From contig CM055900.1 in NCBI GenBank assembly GCA_029582155.1, positions 44,327,624 through 44,391,623 on the forward strand: a DNA stretch of 64,000 bases, read 5' to 3'. Position 1 is the first letter of the stretch. Each line of letters begins with the position of its first letter. The position numbers were made by a program, and so were the translations under genes. This stretch comes from Panopea generosa (Eukaryota; Mollusca; Bivalvia; Adapedonta; Hiatellidae). Under the pieces are notes generated by a model. It was given only the letters and a program-made list of their open reading frames with translations. It had not been told where the DNA came from and did no database searches. Shown here piece after piece: positions 48,755 to 59,009 of this stretch.

Positions 48755-51345
48755 TTGATTAAGCAGCAGAACAGCACCATTCCGTGTCATTGCCAACATA
48801 GCATAACAGCGATATTCCGTGCCAATAACAATACAGCAGAACAGCACAATTGCTTGTCATTGACTAAACAGAAATAAACACAATTGCGTGTCATTGACTA
48901 TACAGCAGAACAGCGTCATTCCGTGCCAATAACAATACAGCAGAACAGCACAATTGCTTGTCATTGACTAAATAGAAATAAACACAATTGCGTGTCATTG
49001 ACTATACAGCAGAACAGCGTCATTCCGTGCCAATAACAATACAGCAGAACAGCACAATTGCTTGTCATTGACTAAACAGAAATAAACACAATTGCGTGTC
49101 ATTGACTATACAGCAGAACAGCGTCATTCCGTGCCAATAACAATACAGCAGAACAGCACAATTGCTTGTCATTGACTAAACAGAAATAAACACAATTGCG
49201 TGTCATTGACTATACAGAAAAACAGCACTATTCCGTGTCATTGACTGTAAAGAAAAACAGCACCATTCCTTGTCATTGACTATACAGAAAAACAGCACCA
49301 TTTCTTGTCATTGACTTTACAGAAAAACAGCACCATTTCTTGTCATTGACTATACATAAAAACAGCACAATTCCGTGCCATTGACTATACATAAAAACAG
49401 CACAATTGTTTGTCATTGAATGTACAGAAACATAGCACCATTGCGTGTCATTGATAATACAGCAGAACAGCGCCATTCCTTGTAATTGAATATACAGAAA
49501 CATAGACCATTGTGTGTCATTGATTATACAGAAAAACAGCACCATTCCATGTCATTGACTATACAGCATAACAGAGACATTCCTTGTCATTGACAATACA
49601 GAAAAACATCATCATTCCGTGTCATTACCTATACAACAGAACAACGCAATTCCTTGTCATTGACAATACTGCAGAACAGCGCCATTCTGTGTCATTGACA
49701 ACATAGCAGAACAGCGCCATTCCGTGTCATTGACAAAAGAGCAGAATATTGTCATTTCGTGCCATTGACAACATAGCAGAACAGCGTTTTTCTGTATCAT
49801 TGCCAACACAAAAGACAAGCGCCATTCCAAAACATTGACAATAAGCAGAACAACGCTATTTCGTGTCATTGACAATACAGGAGAATAGCACAATTCTGTG
49901 TCATTGAAAACAAAGCAGAACAGCACCATACAGCAGAACACTGATATTCCGTGTCATCGACAACACAGCAGAACAGCGCCTAATTCAATTTCATTCACAA
50001 CATAGCAGAACAGCGTCAATCCGTGTCATTGACAACACAGTAGAACAGTGCCATTCCGTGACAATGACAATAGAGCAGAAAAGTGCAATTCTATGTCCTT
50101 GATAATACAACAGAACTTCGTGATTCCGAGTAATTGACAATAAAGCAGATCAGCACAATTCCGTGCCATTTACAATACAGAAGAACAGCACCATTCCGTG
50201 TCATCGACAACACAGCAGAACAGCGAGATTGCATGTCTTTTACAAAACATCGAAACAGCACCATTCCGTGTCATTGACAATACAACATAACAGAAGCGCC
50301 ATTCCGTGTCATTGACAACAAAAGAGAACAGCGCCATTCCGTGATAAAGCAGAACAGCGTCATTCCGTGTATTTGACAACACAACAGTACAGCGCTATTC
50401 CGTGATAGAGCAGAAGAGCGTCATTCCGTGTCACTGACAACACAGCAGAACAACAGCATTCCGTGCCATTGCTAACATAGCAGAACAGCGTCATTCCGTT
50501 TCATTGACTATACAGCAGAACAGCGTCATTTCGTGTCATTGAAAACACAGCAGAACAGTGCCATTCCGTGTCATTTACCATACAGCAGGACAGCGCTTTT
50601 ATGTGTCATCGACAACACATCAGAACAGTGCCATTCCGTGTCTTTCACAAAACAGCAGAACATCACCATTTCGTATATTTACAACACAACAGAACAGTGC
50701 CATTCCGATTCCTTGACAACACAGCAGAACTGTGCCATTCCATGTCATTAACATTAGAACAGAACAGCGCAATTCAATGTATTAAAATTAGAGCAAAACA
50801 GCGCCAGTCCGTGTCATTGGCAATGCAGCAGAACAGCGCTATTCCGTTCCACTGACAACACAAAAGAACAGCGCCATTCCGCATTGTTTACAATAAAACT
50901 GAACAGCGCCATTCCGTGTTATTGACAATCAGCAGAAAAGCGCCATTCCGTGTCGTTTACAATACAACAGAACCGCGCCATTCCGTGTCATTGACAATAC
51001 AGCAGAACAGCGCAATTCCCTACTATTAACAATGCAGCAGAACAGGGCAATTCTGTGACATTGACAAAACAACAGAACAGCACAATGTCGTTCGTGCCAT
51101 TTATAATAGAGCAGAACCGCGCCATATTATGTCATTGACAACACAAAAGAACCGCGCCATTATGTGTCATTAACAATACAGCAGAACAGCGACATTGAGT
51201 GTCATTGACAAAACAGCAGATTAGCGCCATTCCGTGTCAGTGACAACAAAGCAGAATAGCGACATTCCGTGCCATTAAAAATAAAGCAGAACAGCGTCAT
51301 TCCATGTCACTGACAAAAAAGAATAAAAAGTATCATACCATGTCT
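48755..51345. repeat. 35-bp minisatellite array
   Basis: About 73 units of a 35-bp repeat with ACAGCAGAACAGCGCCATTC and CGTGTCATTGACAAC. Units vary by single bases (CGCC/CACC/CGTC, TCCG/TCCT/TGCG) and short indels. 35 is not a multiple of 3, so frames rotate, and the short open frames on both strands (for example 49273-49545 minus, 50568-50855 plus) are artefacts. The array ends in decayed units near 51345. Confidence 0.95.
48813..49232. repeat. 104-bp higher-order block in the 35-bp array
   Basis: The sequence CCGTGCCAATAACAATACAG recurs at 48817, 48921, 49025 and 49129, exactly 104 bp apart. Each is followed by ACAATTGCTTGTCATTGACT and an AATAAACACAATTGCGTGTC unit. Copies are almost identical, unlike neighbouring single units, so a three-unit block was amplified recently. 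Confidence 0.93.
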
Positions 51346-51638
51346 GTGACACAAATAACGAAGAGTTTAATCGATGAGATTGACTTACAAACACCAATAG
51401 TTATTAAACTAGATCCAAAGACCTTTTATTTCGTGAAATATTTATAAAACCTCTCTCTATACCTTCTTGCTTCCAATTAAATTTTAAGCTGATGATATAA
51501 ATTTGTCATATTTCCTATATAAACTCTGCAAAAAACCTAGTTCTTAACATTTTGTGTTATTAGGAGCAGGTTTATTGAATTCATGTGTTTTAATAACTTA
51601 GTTTATGTGATATTCAATGAGTATGTTATATTTGGATA
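51346..51638. other. AT-rich spacer
   Basis: No feature is seen. It ends at the TA that flanks the following transposon. Confidence 0.5.
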
Positions 51639-52449
51639 TCGTCCCGTTGGTGCAAGAAGGTACCAAGTGACATTTTCATAGTTTTGAGTTAATCGCGTTG
51701 AAAGGTTTGGGCATGTCTCGTAAATCAGTAATTTATCATTTGAAATAACATTGGTTGATGCATTATGATTTGTTTTATACGTCTTAAAAGTTTCAAATTA
51801 ATATTTTACCAAATTATGATGATTTTGATCATTTTAGCACTTGGTACCTTTTTGCATTAAACAAATATAAAATAATTTCATTGCTCAAACGAGCCATATG
51901 GCATATGGTACCTTTTTGCATGGTAATATTTTCATAATTAATGGTTAAAATTGAACCAAAATGTACCATGTGTCAAATAGCACCTTCTTTCACTGACAAA
52001 AAGATGATTTTTTCAACATCTTAAAACTGAAATGTGACCAAAAAGTGCTCAGTAAAACTATTTGCAATATAATTATAGTCATAATGACATTTAATGTAAT
52101 ATTTTGGTTTATTTTATTTTAAACATAATGCGTTAATGTTTAATTCTGACAGAAATAAAGTTTACTTTACTAGCAAACAACTACAATATTGAGCCATGTC
52201 AAGTATAAAACCGTTCTTCTCAGTACTGGAAAGTTATTTGAAACAAACGCTACATCGAAGGCTATGAAGCAAGAAGACTGTTTGTATGAAGTGTTCATTT
52301 CATCCGTCCTGTAAGCTGCTTAAGAACCAGTGGTCTAGTTGTCTGCAAAGTATCCATAGAAATCTTCCGGAATGATTCCCTTTATGTACATAATAATCAA
52401 GTCCCTTTTCTTCTGAACTGATATTGCCAACTTGTCATAGCAACTTCTA

Positions 52450-52689
52450 TCAGACACAAGTCATGTTCTGGCCATTTGTGAAGTTTGCCCTTTTGACAAC
52501 TGGCTTTACGTGGAAATCTTTCCTCACTTGTATCCACTTAATTAACAGCCAGTTGATACGCTGTCCAGTGGTTGAAAATTTGAGGGTTGAACAATCTGCT
52601 TGTACAAACGGTTTGAAATCCAAGACATGATCATGACACATTGGTACAGCAATATAATGGATTTGTCTTTCTAGCCAGGCCCATAAGTG
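52450..52689 (-). other. Sequence downstream of the broken transposase
   Basis: The minus-strand frame of 63 codons at 52450-52641 (HDHVLDFKPFVQADCSTLKF) continues protein-like text beyond the usual mariner C-terminus. I do not recognise it. It could be a C-terminal extension or chance. Confidence 0.25.
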
Positions 52690-53815
52690 TATTTATTGTT
52701 ATGGTACAAACATGGAAGTATTTTTCATGGCCATTTCAATTGTTGAGTATGCACTCCATCTGTGAATTACCAGACTGCAGAAATGTATGATTAAATGTTT
52801 ATACAATGTAACTGTTTGCGACATTGTATGAGAGGCAGCAGAAATGTATGTGCACTTGATGCGGTATAAGAAAGTGAAGCTTACTTTGATAAAACTGACT
52901 ATATCAGACCCTCGAAGTAACCCCAACACGTCTGCACACTTTTTCAAATGTTGAAGCCAATCAGAAAATGTTTTTCTGTAGTCCTTTTTTGGTATACTAC
53001 AGGTACAGTGAAATCCAGCTTATCTGACACCCTGACAGGTTCGAACCGGCGGCAGCGTTTCATGCACTGTTTGATGACAGAATTGAGCCAGAAGTCAAAC
53101 GTGGGTAGGCCTTGGCGTTGTGATAAGTGACCACAGGAAATACTTTTTGTGCAAAAAACTTTCTTAATAGTAACAGTAGTATGTTCCGGACTGGCACTCG
53201 TGCAACCATTCCGTCTGCATCCTAATATAAGGCATATTTTAGACGTTTAACAGTCTTGGTTCTTTTTGCTATTTGAGGCCTTTTCCCATTTTACCTATCC
53301 AAACTTTATTATTTTCTTTTCCTTCACGTTTAAAAAATGATACCCATGTTTCATCACCATTACACGACTCGTGCAGCCGCCTAAAATCACAACCATCGTA
53401 CCAATCCAAATATTCTTGGGCCTTTCTTATCCGCGCCATCTTTTAATCAGATGTCAAACGATATGGTATCCATCTGGCACAAGACTTCCTAAGAATGCGT
53501 TAATATAAAAAACACTGCCAACAAATTTAAGTCACATATCTAGGAAATATCCTCCACAGTGTATCTTGCTTCTATATATATATAATCCTGCACAGCGACC
53601 CCATATTTCTTACTAAACACTGACAACGGCCATTCCGTCCTGGGATCATCTTTAACACTGTCTCTACCATTTTTAAAACATAATGACCAGTTTGCAACTG
53701 CACAACACTTAAAAGAATTCCCCCTATAAACTTTGTCCAAGTCTGATTTCTGTAGGCAAACTAATTAACAAGGTCCATATTTTGATATACACCCATTTTT
53801 CTTCTATGACCATTT
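52690..53815 (-). pseudogene. Mariner-type transposase, broken
   Basis: The minus strand gives FKNGRDSVKDDPRTEWPLS and then AARYTVEDIS-like text (GVAVQDYIYIEARYTVEDIS), the helix-turn-helix region of mariner-like transposases (about 53700-53540). ARWIPYRLTSD and KMARIRKAQEYLDWYDG follow in another frame. GDETWVSFFKREGK, at about 53360-53320, carries the first catalytic Asp. It is followed by IAKRTKTVKRLKYALY, ADGMVARVPV, and, after a gap, FWLNSVIKQCMK and a KKC-DYFEG-like end. VTYHNA passes almost directly to the FDFWLN-like text, so the stretch that normally holds HDNAPAH and PYSPDLAPCD is lost, and with it the other two catalytic Asp residues. Many stops and shifts are present. It lies within the inverted ends, so it is this element's own enzyme. 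Confidence 0.85.
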
Positions 53816-54726
53816 TAGCCTGATTCACTAAAATTAAGAATATAATGAAAACCTAGGTAAGACAAACCAGTAAAATATCTTAATTGTCATAATTTACATG
53901 TGCAGATTCCCGATTACTGAAAATAAATAACATTTCTATACATATGCAAACTACAATAATTGAAAAAGAAATTTTCAAATGCCCTCGTTAAGAAAGATAT
54001 GCTGCAGTACGTATTGGTCTCTGTTTTGTCCTTCACAAGAGTCTGAATAGTAAATGATTTCTGTAAATGATCTCTGGATGCTGTACAGACGGACACTGTG
54101 CTCCTTTTTATATATTATACTTTTTCACAGGAACCCCTTTTCCCTATTGTCTCATCCAATAAATGACATCGAACTTGTTCTTTAATCAAGGAATACAGTG
54201 TCATACTTGATTGCACACCTGCTGTTTATTTGTTGTAAACAGAATTTGCTGAAACAAGATGCTATCTTATCTTAATAATTACTAAATGCATGCTGGTTAA
54301 CATCTTAGTCTGTGCTAAAAGGTACCATATCATCAGAAATAGTAATACAATATACTCTAAAGCATTATTTTGTTGAATACAAAAAGGTGCCATTTGGCAA
54401 TTAAATCTTTATTACATCGAAAACCAACACATTTCTACAAACACTTAATGCAATAAGGTACCATTTGTCACATGGAACCTTTTTGCATTATACTTATATC
54501 GAAAATATGAAAAATTGATTGATGCAAAAAGGTACCATATGCCATAAAACATGTTTTGGATACGCACTTGGTACCATAGTACATTATGCTATATTACTGT
54601 CAGTTTTAAAGATATGGCTAAGATCTTTCTACACAATCAAGATTATGATATATTGTTGTCAGAAATATGAAAAATTCAATTCGCCCGAAATGTTGTTTGG
54701 TACCTTCTTGCACCAATGGGACGATA

Positions 54727-54999
54727 TGGTATAAGAAATATTTTGTTAACACAATTATTTGTAGCTTCCAATTTATCTTGAAAATGCTTTATTTGCCCGA
54801 CATTTCATAACGGTTATAATGGTTGAATACAATACTTAGCAATTTTGAATAGGCGTGTTGTGTGAACTGTTGTGCTTGTATCGTGCTGGTGTTACGGTAC
54901 ACTAATCCAAGTTATATACATAACTAAAAACGATTTATTTGACAAAAACGTCTAATAGTCAATTTGACGCAAATGCCTACAATAATGTCCGCGATAAAA
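54727..54999. other. Short spacer between transposon and LINE cluster
   Basis: AT-rich, no feature seen. Confidence 0.5.
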
Positions 55000-55834
55000 C
55001 AGTGAATTTTTACTCTTGTAGTTTTTACTGAAGATGAAATAAAGAAAACACTATTGTCGTTGAAGAGAAATAAAAGTTGTGATATTGATAATAATGTAGT
55101 CGATTTCTTTATTGAGGCGGCTAAAACATGTATTAGTCCGTATCTATGTATAATAACACTATATATGATACAGGTATTTACCCCGAGTCCTGGTTTAAAT
55201 GAATAATTGTCCTCATTCATCAGAAAGGTGACGCAAACATTCCCTCTCATTACAGGGGCATCACCGTTATAAATATTTTTACTAAAATATTTTCTTCAAC
55301 TTTAAGCAATAGAATTAATAAATGGTACGAATCGGAAAACGTGTTTAATGATTCGCAATACGGTTTCGTGATAATCGTTCTATAACCGATGCAATCTTTT
55401 TATTACACACTTTTATACAGAAGATATTGTCGAAGGTTTCAAAGCTATGGTGTATATTTATAGAATATGAAAAAGCCTTTGACACTGTTATACGTGATGC
55501 TCTATGGATTCAACTGTAAGAGTCTAGTATTTGCTGTAAAATTATTACTATGATTAAATCTATATGTACTGTTGTGAAGTAAGTTTTGTGTCAAACTTTC
55601 TTCAGAAATGATATGTCTGAGTTTATCAACGTCTCGCTTGGATTAAAACAATGGGAACCATTCTCACCCTTACTTTTCATTTTGTTATTTAATGATATAC
55701 ACACAACAATAGATTGTAATATACTGACTGAAATAATCAATATATCTAATTCTGTTTGCTGATGATATCGTGCTCATCACAACTGATCCCAATAGCTTAC
55801 AACCTCAAATAGATAATATTTCTCATTATTTAAA
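55000..55834 (+). pseudogene. LINE reverse transcriptase fragment 1
   Basis: FTEDEIKKTLLSLKRNKSCD opens the RT domain (55023). Across frames the text continues IIVLIHQKGDANIPSHYRGI, FNDSQYGF, FIEYEKAFDTVIRDALW (motif A), VSLGLKQWEPFSPLLF (motif B) and LFADDIVLITTDPNSLQ (motif C, about 55760-55810). Motif A has Glu where the first catalytic Asp is expected (FIE instead of FID), while motif C keeps DD. Stops and shifts are frequent. The fragment lacks the endonuclease and stops at HYLK, where it fuses with the next fragment. Confidence 0.88.
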
Positions 55835-56535
55835 GGAGATGTTGGTAATCATACCAATTATCGCGGGATAACATTAGTAAATACAATTAAGTTGGTAAGA
55901 TTTTTTCTCTTACCTTAAAAAGCCGAATAAATTAATTGGTATGAAACCGAGCATGTTTTTAATGACGCACAGTTTGGTTTTTGTGATAAACGCTCTACCA
56001 CAGATGCAGTATTTGTTTTATATTCTGTTATACCAAAGGTATTATCCGCTAACTCTTAATTATAGTGTGTATTCATTGAAAAAGCGTTTGACACTGTTAT
56101 AAGAAATGCCCTCTGGCTGAAATTACTTCAATCTGGTATTAGCTGTAAAATGGTACATATGATATAGGCTTTTTTAAAACAGACTATGAAGTATAAAATT
56201 ATTGTTAAATTGTGCTACAAATGAAGCATAGGTCAGCGTTTGCAAAATTCAGATGTGGCGTTGCGCCATTAAAACTAGAAACTGGTCGCTATGAGGGTAA
56301 TAATGAGAATGACCAGTTATGTCCTTTCTGTAATAATGCTATAGAAGATGAAGGTCGTGTTATTGTCAAACGTGCAACTTATAAAGATATTATGACAGAT
56401 CTGATGCTTAAAGCAATAAGCATAGATGCTAACTTTAATAAATGTGATGACTTTTCCAATAAAGATATGATAAGAATATGTGCCAAAACATGTTTTACAA
56501 TACTACAAAAACGTAGAAATATTTTATATGAATAA
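55835..56535 (+). pseudogene. LINE fragment 2: RT part fused to C-terminus
   Basis: It restarts at an earlier point of the RT than fragment 1 ended: KGDVGNHTNYRGITLVN, VFNDAQFGF, then FIEKAFDTVIRNALW. Motif A lacks two residues (six bases) including the catalytic Asp. After KMVHMI the palm motif with DD is missing, and the text jumps to KHRSAFAKFRCGVAPLKLE, TGRYEG, DQLCPFCNNAIEDEGRVIVK and DMIRICAKTCFTILQKRRN, with a stop at 56533-56535. That end (CPFC...ED, then CAKTCFxILQxRR) is a complete LINE C-terminus, open for 107 codons. An internal deletion therefore joined RT to C-terminus. Confidence 0.85.
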
Positions 56536-57000
56536 TGTAATATATCTTAAAATGTAAAACAAATTAAATTTATATCATGTTGAGAAAGTGGTGCTTATCA
56601 GGTCATTCCATATCTGATCTGGAGTGATAACTGATCTTTTCAAATATTTTTTAAAAAAGCTTTTGACTACTAATATATAGCGATGTATTTGCATTTATTT
56701 TTCCCATAACGATTTAACAAAAGTTATTTTAACACACTTTTAGGCTTAGAGCCAAGATTAGCGCCGGTGTCTCAATTCTTACAGTGTATAATGCTTTATA
56801 CTATACATTCTATTCTAATATAAAGCATGTATTATATGTGATAGATGTATACATTTTATGTCGATTGATTTTATAGCGATAGTCTCTTGTTATTCTTATT
56901 TTGAAGGGCTATGTACGTTGTATATGTTATTGTATGTTTTATTTATATGTTTGTACATAGATGAGACTTTAATACAGATATATATCTATAACTATGATAA
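56536..57000 (+). other. Probable LINE 3' untranslated tail
   Basis: T-rich sequence follows the stop of fragment 2 and precedes the next RT text. It has no coding features and is most simply that element's 3' tail. No clear poly-A or short tandem tail is visible. Confidence 0.35.
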
Positions 57001-58165
57001 AAATCTATATATAACAATGTTAAATCATGTGTTAAACTTTCATCGAATATGGATCTGTCAGAGTTCTTCAACGTCACGTTGGGTTTGAAGCAAGGAGAGT
57101 CACTGGCGCCCATTTTTGTTCATTTGGTTTATAAATGATATTGTCGCTTATATCAATTTTGAGGCACTAACTGATAATGACCTAAGTATTTTGACAAGAT
57201 ATCTTATCCTTTTCGCCGATGACATTGTGTTATTTACAACGGACCCAGAAAACCTACAAGCTCAGATTAACAGTATTCACCAATACTCGCATAAATGAGG
57301 TTTGAAAATAAATGTAAATAAAACTAAAATATGTGTTTTCGAAAAAAGGAAAACAAATCATAATGTGGATTTTTTATAATTGGCGAAAAAATTGAAATGG
57401 AAGATAACTTTACATATTTAGGTATTAACTTTACTAACACCGGTAACCTGTCAAGCTCTGTTAAAACTGTATCTAATCAAGCCCTTATGGCATATCATAG
57501 TTTACTGTCGGTGACTGGCAGAGTACCGTTAGATGTTAAAACAAAACTGCTATTGTTTTCGAGTCCATGGTTGTTCCAGTTTTATTGTATGGAGCTGAAG
57601 TCTGGGGCGTGTATTATTATTATAAAGAAGTGGATAAACTGCATATCAAATTTTGCAAGTATATTTTGGGAATACGTCAACAAACGTCAAATTGTACTGT
57701 TTATGGGAAATTTCCATTAAATGTAATAAGTAGGGAAAGGTCGTTAAAATTTTGGTTAAAGATAATGAGTGACCTTAACTGTATTAACAGCATTTATATT
57801 GACCAATGTAATAACATAAATGGGAGCTGTTGGGCTAATCGGATTAGAACTATTATTGACAATCTTGGTTATTTGAATTTAACTGACGTCTTTCGGATCA
57901 ATGCCAATTATTTCCCTTTACCTTAAAGGTGATTACGAGACCAGTTTGTTCAAGAATGGATTATGAGTATACATAACTCACCTATCTTGACTATTACGTA
58001 AAATTTAAAACCTTATTTTGCTATGAAGACTATTTTGACAAATTTAAAAATTATTCTATACGAAAGCAATATACATGTTTAACATTATGTTCACTTTCTC
58101 TTGAAATTGAGACCGGAAGATATACTTGTATTGGTCGTGCCAATAGATTATGCAAACTTAAATAA
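57001..58165 (+). pseudogene. LINE fragment 3: RT palm to C-terminal region
   Basis: MDLSEFFNVTLGLKQGESLA (motif B) is followed, after a shift, by FIWFINDIVAYINFEAL and LILFADDIVLFTTDPENLQ (motif C with both catalytic Asp residues, about 57205-57260). Then come KINVNKTKICVFEKRK, NFTYLGINFTNTGNLSSSV and SMVVPVLLYGAEVWGVYYY. The text continues with DKLHIKFCKYILGIRQQT, YIDQCNNINGSCWANRIRT and, near 58110-58160, TGRYTCIGRANRLCKL. A Trp codon became TGA at 57296-57298, and frameshifts lie near 57110 and 57570. It is the best preserved RT in the cluster but lacks motif A and the endonuclease. It ends abruptly at RLCKL. Confidence 0.9.
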
Positions 58166-58184
58166 AATGTAAAAACCAAATAAC

Positions 58185-58995
58185 CGTTATTTGATAGTAT
58201 GGTGGTATCTATTCTTTTATTTGGGTCCGAAGTGTTGGGAGTCTATAACTACAAGGAAGTAGATAAACTACATATTAAATAATGTAAATACGTTTTGGAT
58301 GTTCGTCAACAAACACCTAACATGGCCGTCTATGGCGAATTAAGGAGACTCCCATTATCACTTATAAGTATGGAGTGTTCAATAAAGTTCTGGTTAAAAC
58401 TTAAGAAAAATGTTAACTCACCTTTACATACAATGTATATAGATCGATGTGAAAATATAAATGGTAGCTGCTGGGCTAATCGCATGAATTCAATAATTGA
58501 ACACTTGAGGTTGTCAAATGTACTAAATTACTTCGATTATAATATTAACTATTTGCCATTATTAAATGGACGATTATTTGACCAGTTCTTCCAAGAATGG
58601 AACTTGATTATTATACAAACTTTAAGACCTCTTTTTGTTACGAAAATTATATTAATTAAATAGATAACGATGCACTGAGAAAACAGTTTTCATGTTTTAG
58701 GTTACGGTAATACTCATTATAAATTGAATTTGGTAGGTTTATTGGAATCGATAGAGAAAACCGTTTATGTAAATTGTGTAATCAAAATGTAATTGAATCC
58801 GAGTATCATTTCATCTTATGTTGTACAAGGTATACTTATATTAGGAAAACATATTTGGGGCATATGTTATGGCCTTCAGTACATAAATTTAATACTTTTA
58901 TGTCAACAAAAAATGAAAATATATTGTTTAAACTTTTAAAATTCATCAAAGAAGCATTAATCATTAGAAAAAAATACTCTCGAAACTCTGACCGT
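58185..58995 (+). pseudogene. LINE fragment 4: thumb and C-terminal Cys region
   Basis: LFDSMVVSILLFGSEVLGVY repeats the region seen at 57567 in fragment 3, so this is a second, closely related copy. It continues VRQQTPNMAVYGELRRLPLS, ENINGSCWANRMNSIIEHLR and FFQEWN. After a stop and shift it reads ENRLCKLCNQNVIESEYHFI, LCCTRYTYIRKTYL and WPSVHKFNTFMSTKNENIL. The C-x2-C then H and C arrangement resembles the Cys/His segment at LINE C-termini. Two open frames (122 and 136 codons) remain. Confidence 0.88.
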
Positions 58996-59009
58996 TTCTT
59001 AAACTATAT

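Larger units (their letters stand above)
51639..54724 (-). mobile_element. Mariner-type DNA transposon with intact inverted ends
   Basis: The left end at 51639 reads TCGTCCCGTTGGTGCAAGAA then GGTACCAA. The right end, reverse-complemented from 54724, reads TCGTCCCATTGGTGCAAGAA then GGTACCAA, so 27 of 28 positions agree. TA lies directly outside both ends (51637-51638 and 54725-54726), the target duplication expected of Tc1/mariner elements. Inside each end, short repeats with GGTACC and TGCAAAAAGG occur (left about 51843 and 51907; right about 54322, 54455, 54531, 54572). A mariner-type transposase remnant is on the minus strand. The element is 3086 bp, much longer than a classic 1.3-kb mariner. 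Whether the subterminal repeats bind the transposase is inference. Confidence 0.85.

Noticed and set aside
49273-50855. Repetitive open frames in the 35-bp array
   Set aside because: The unit is not a multiple of 3, and the frames shift between units and strands.
54924-55250. 108-codon minus-strand frame
   Set aside because: It is antisense to recognisable LINE reverse transcriptase text on the plus strand and therefore a shadow.
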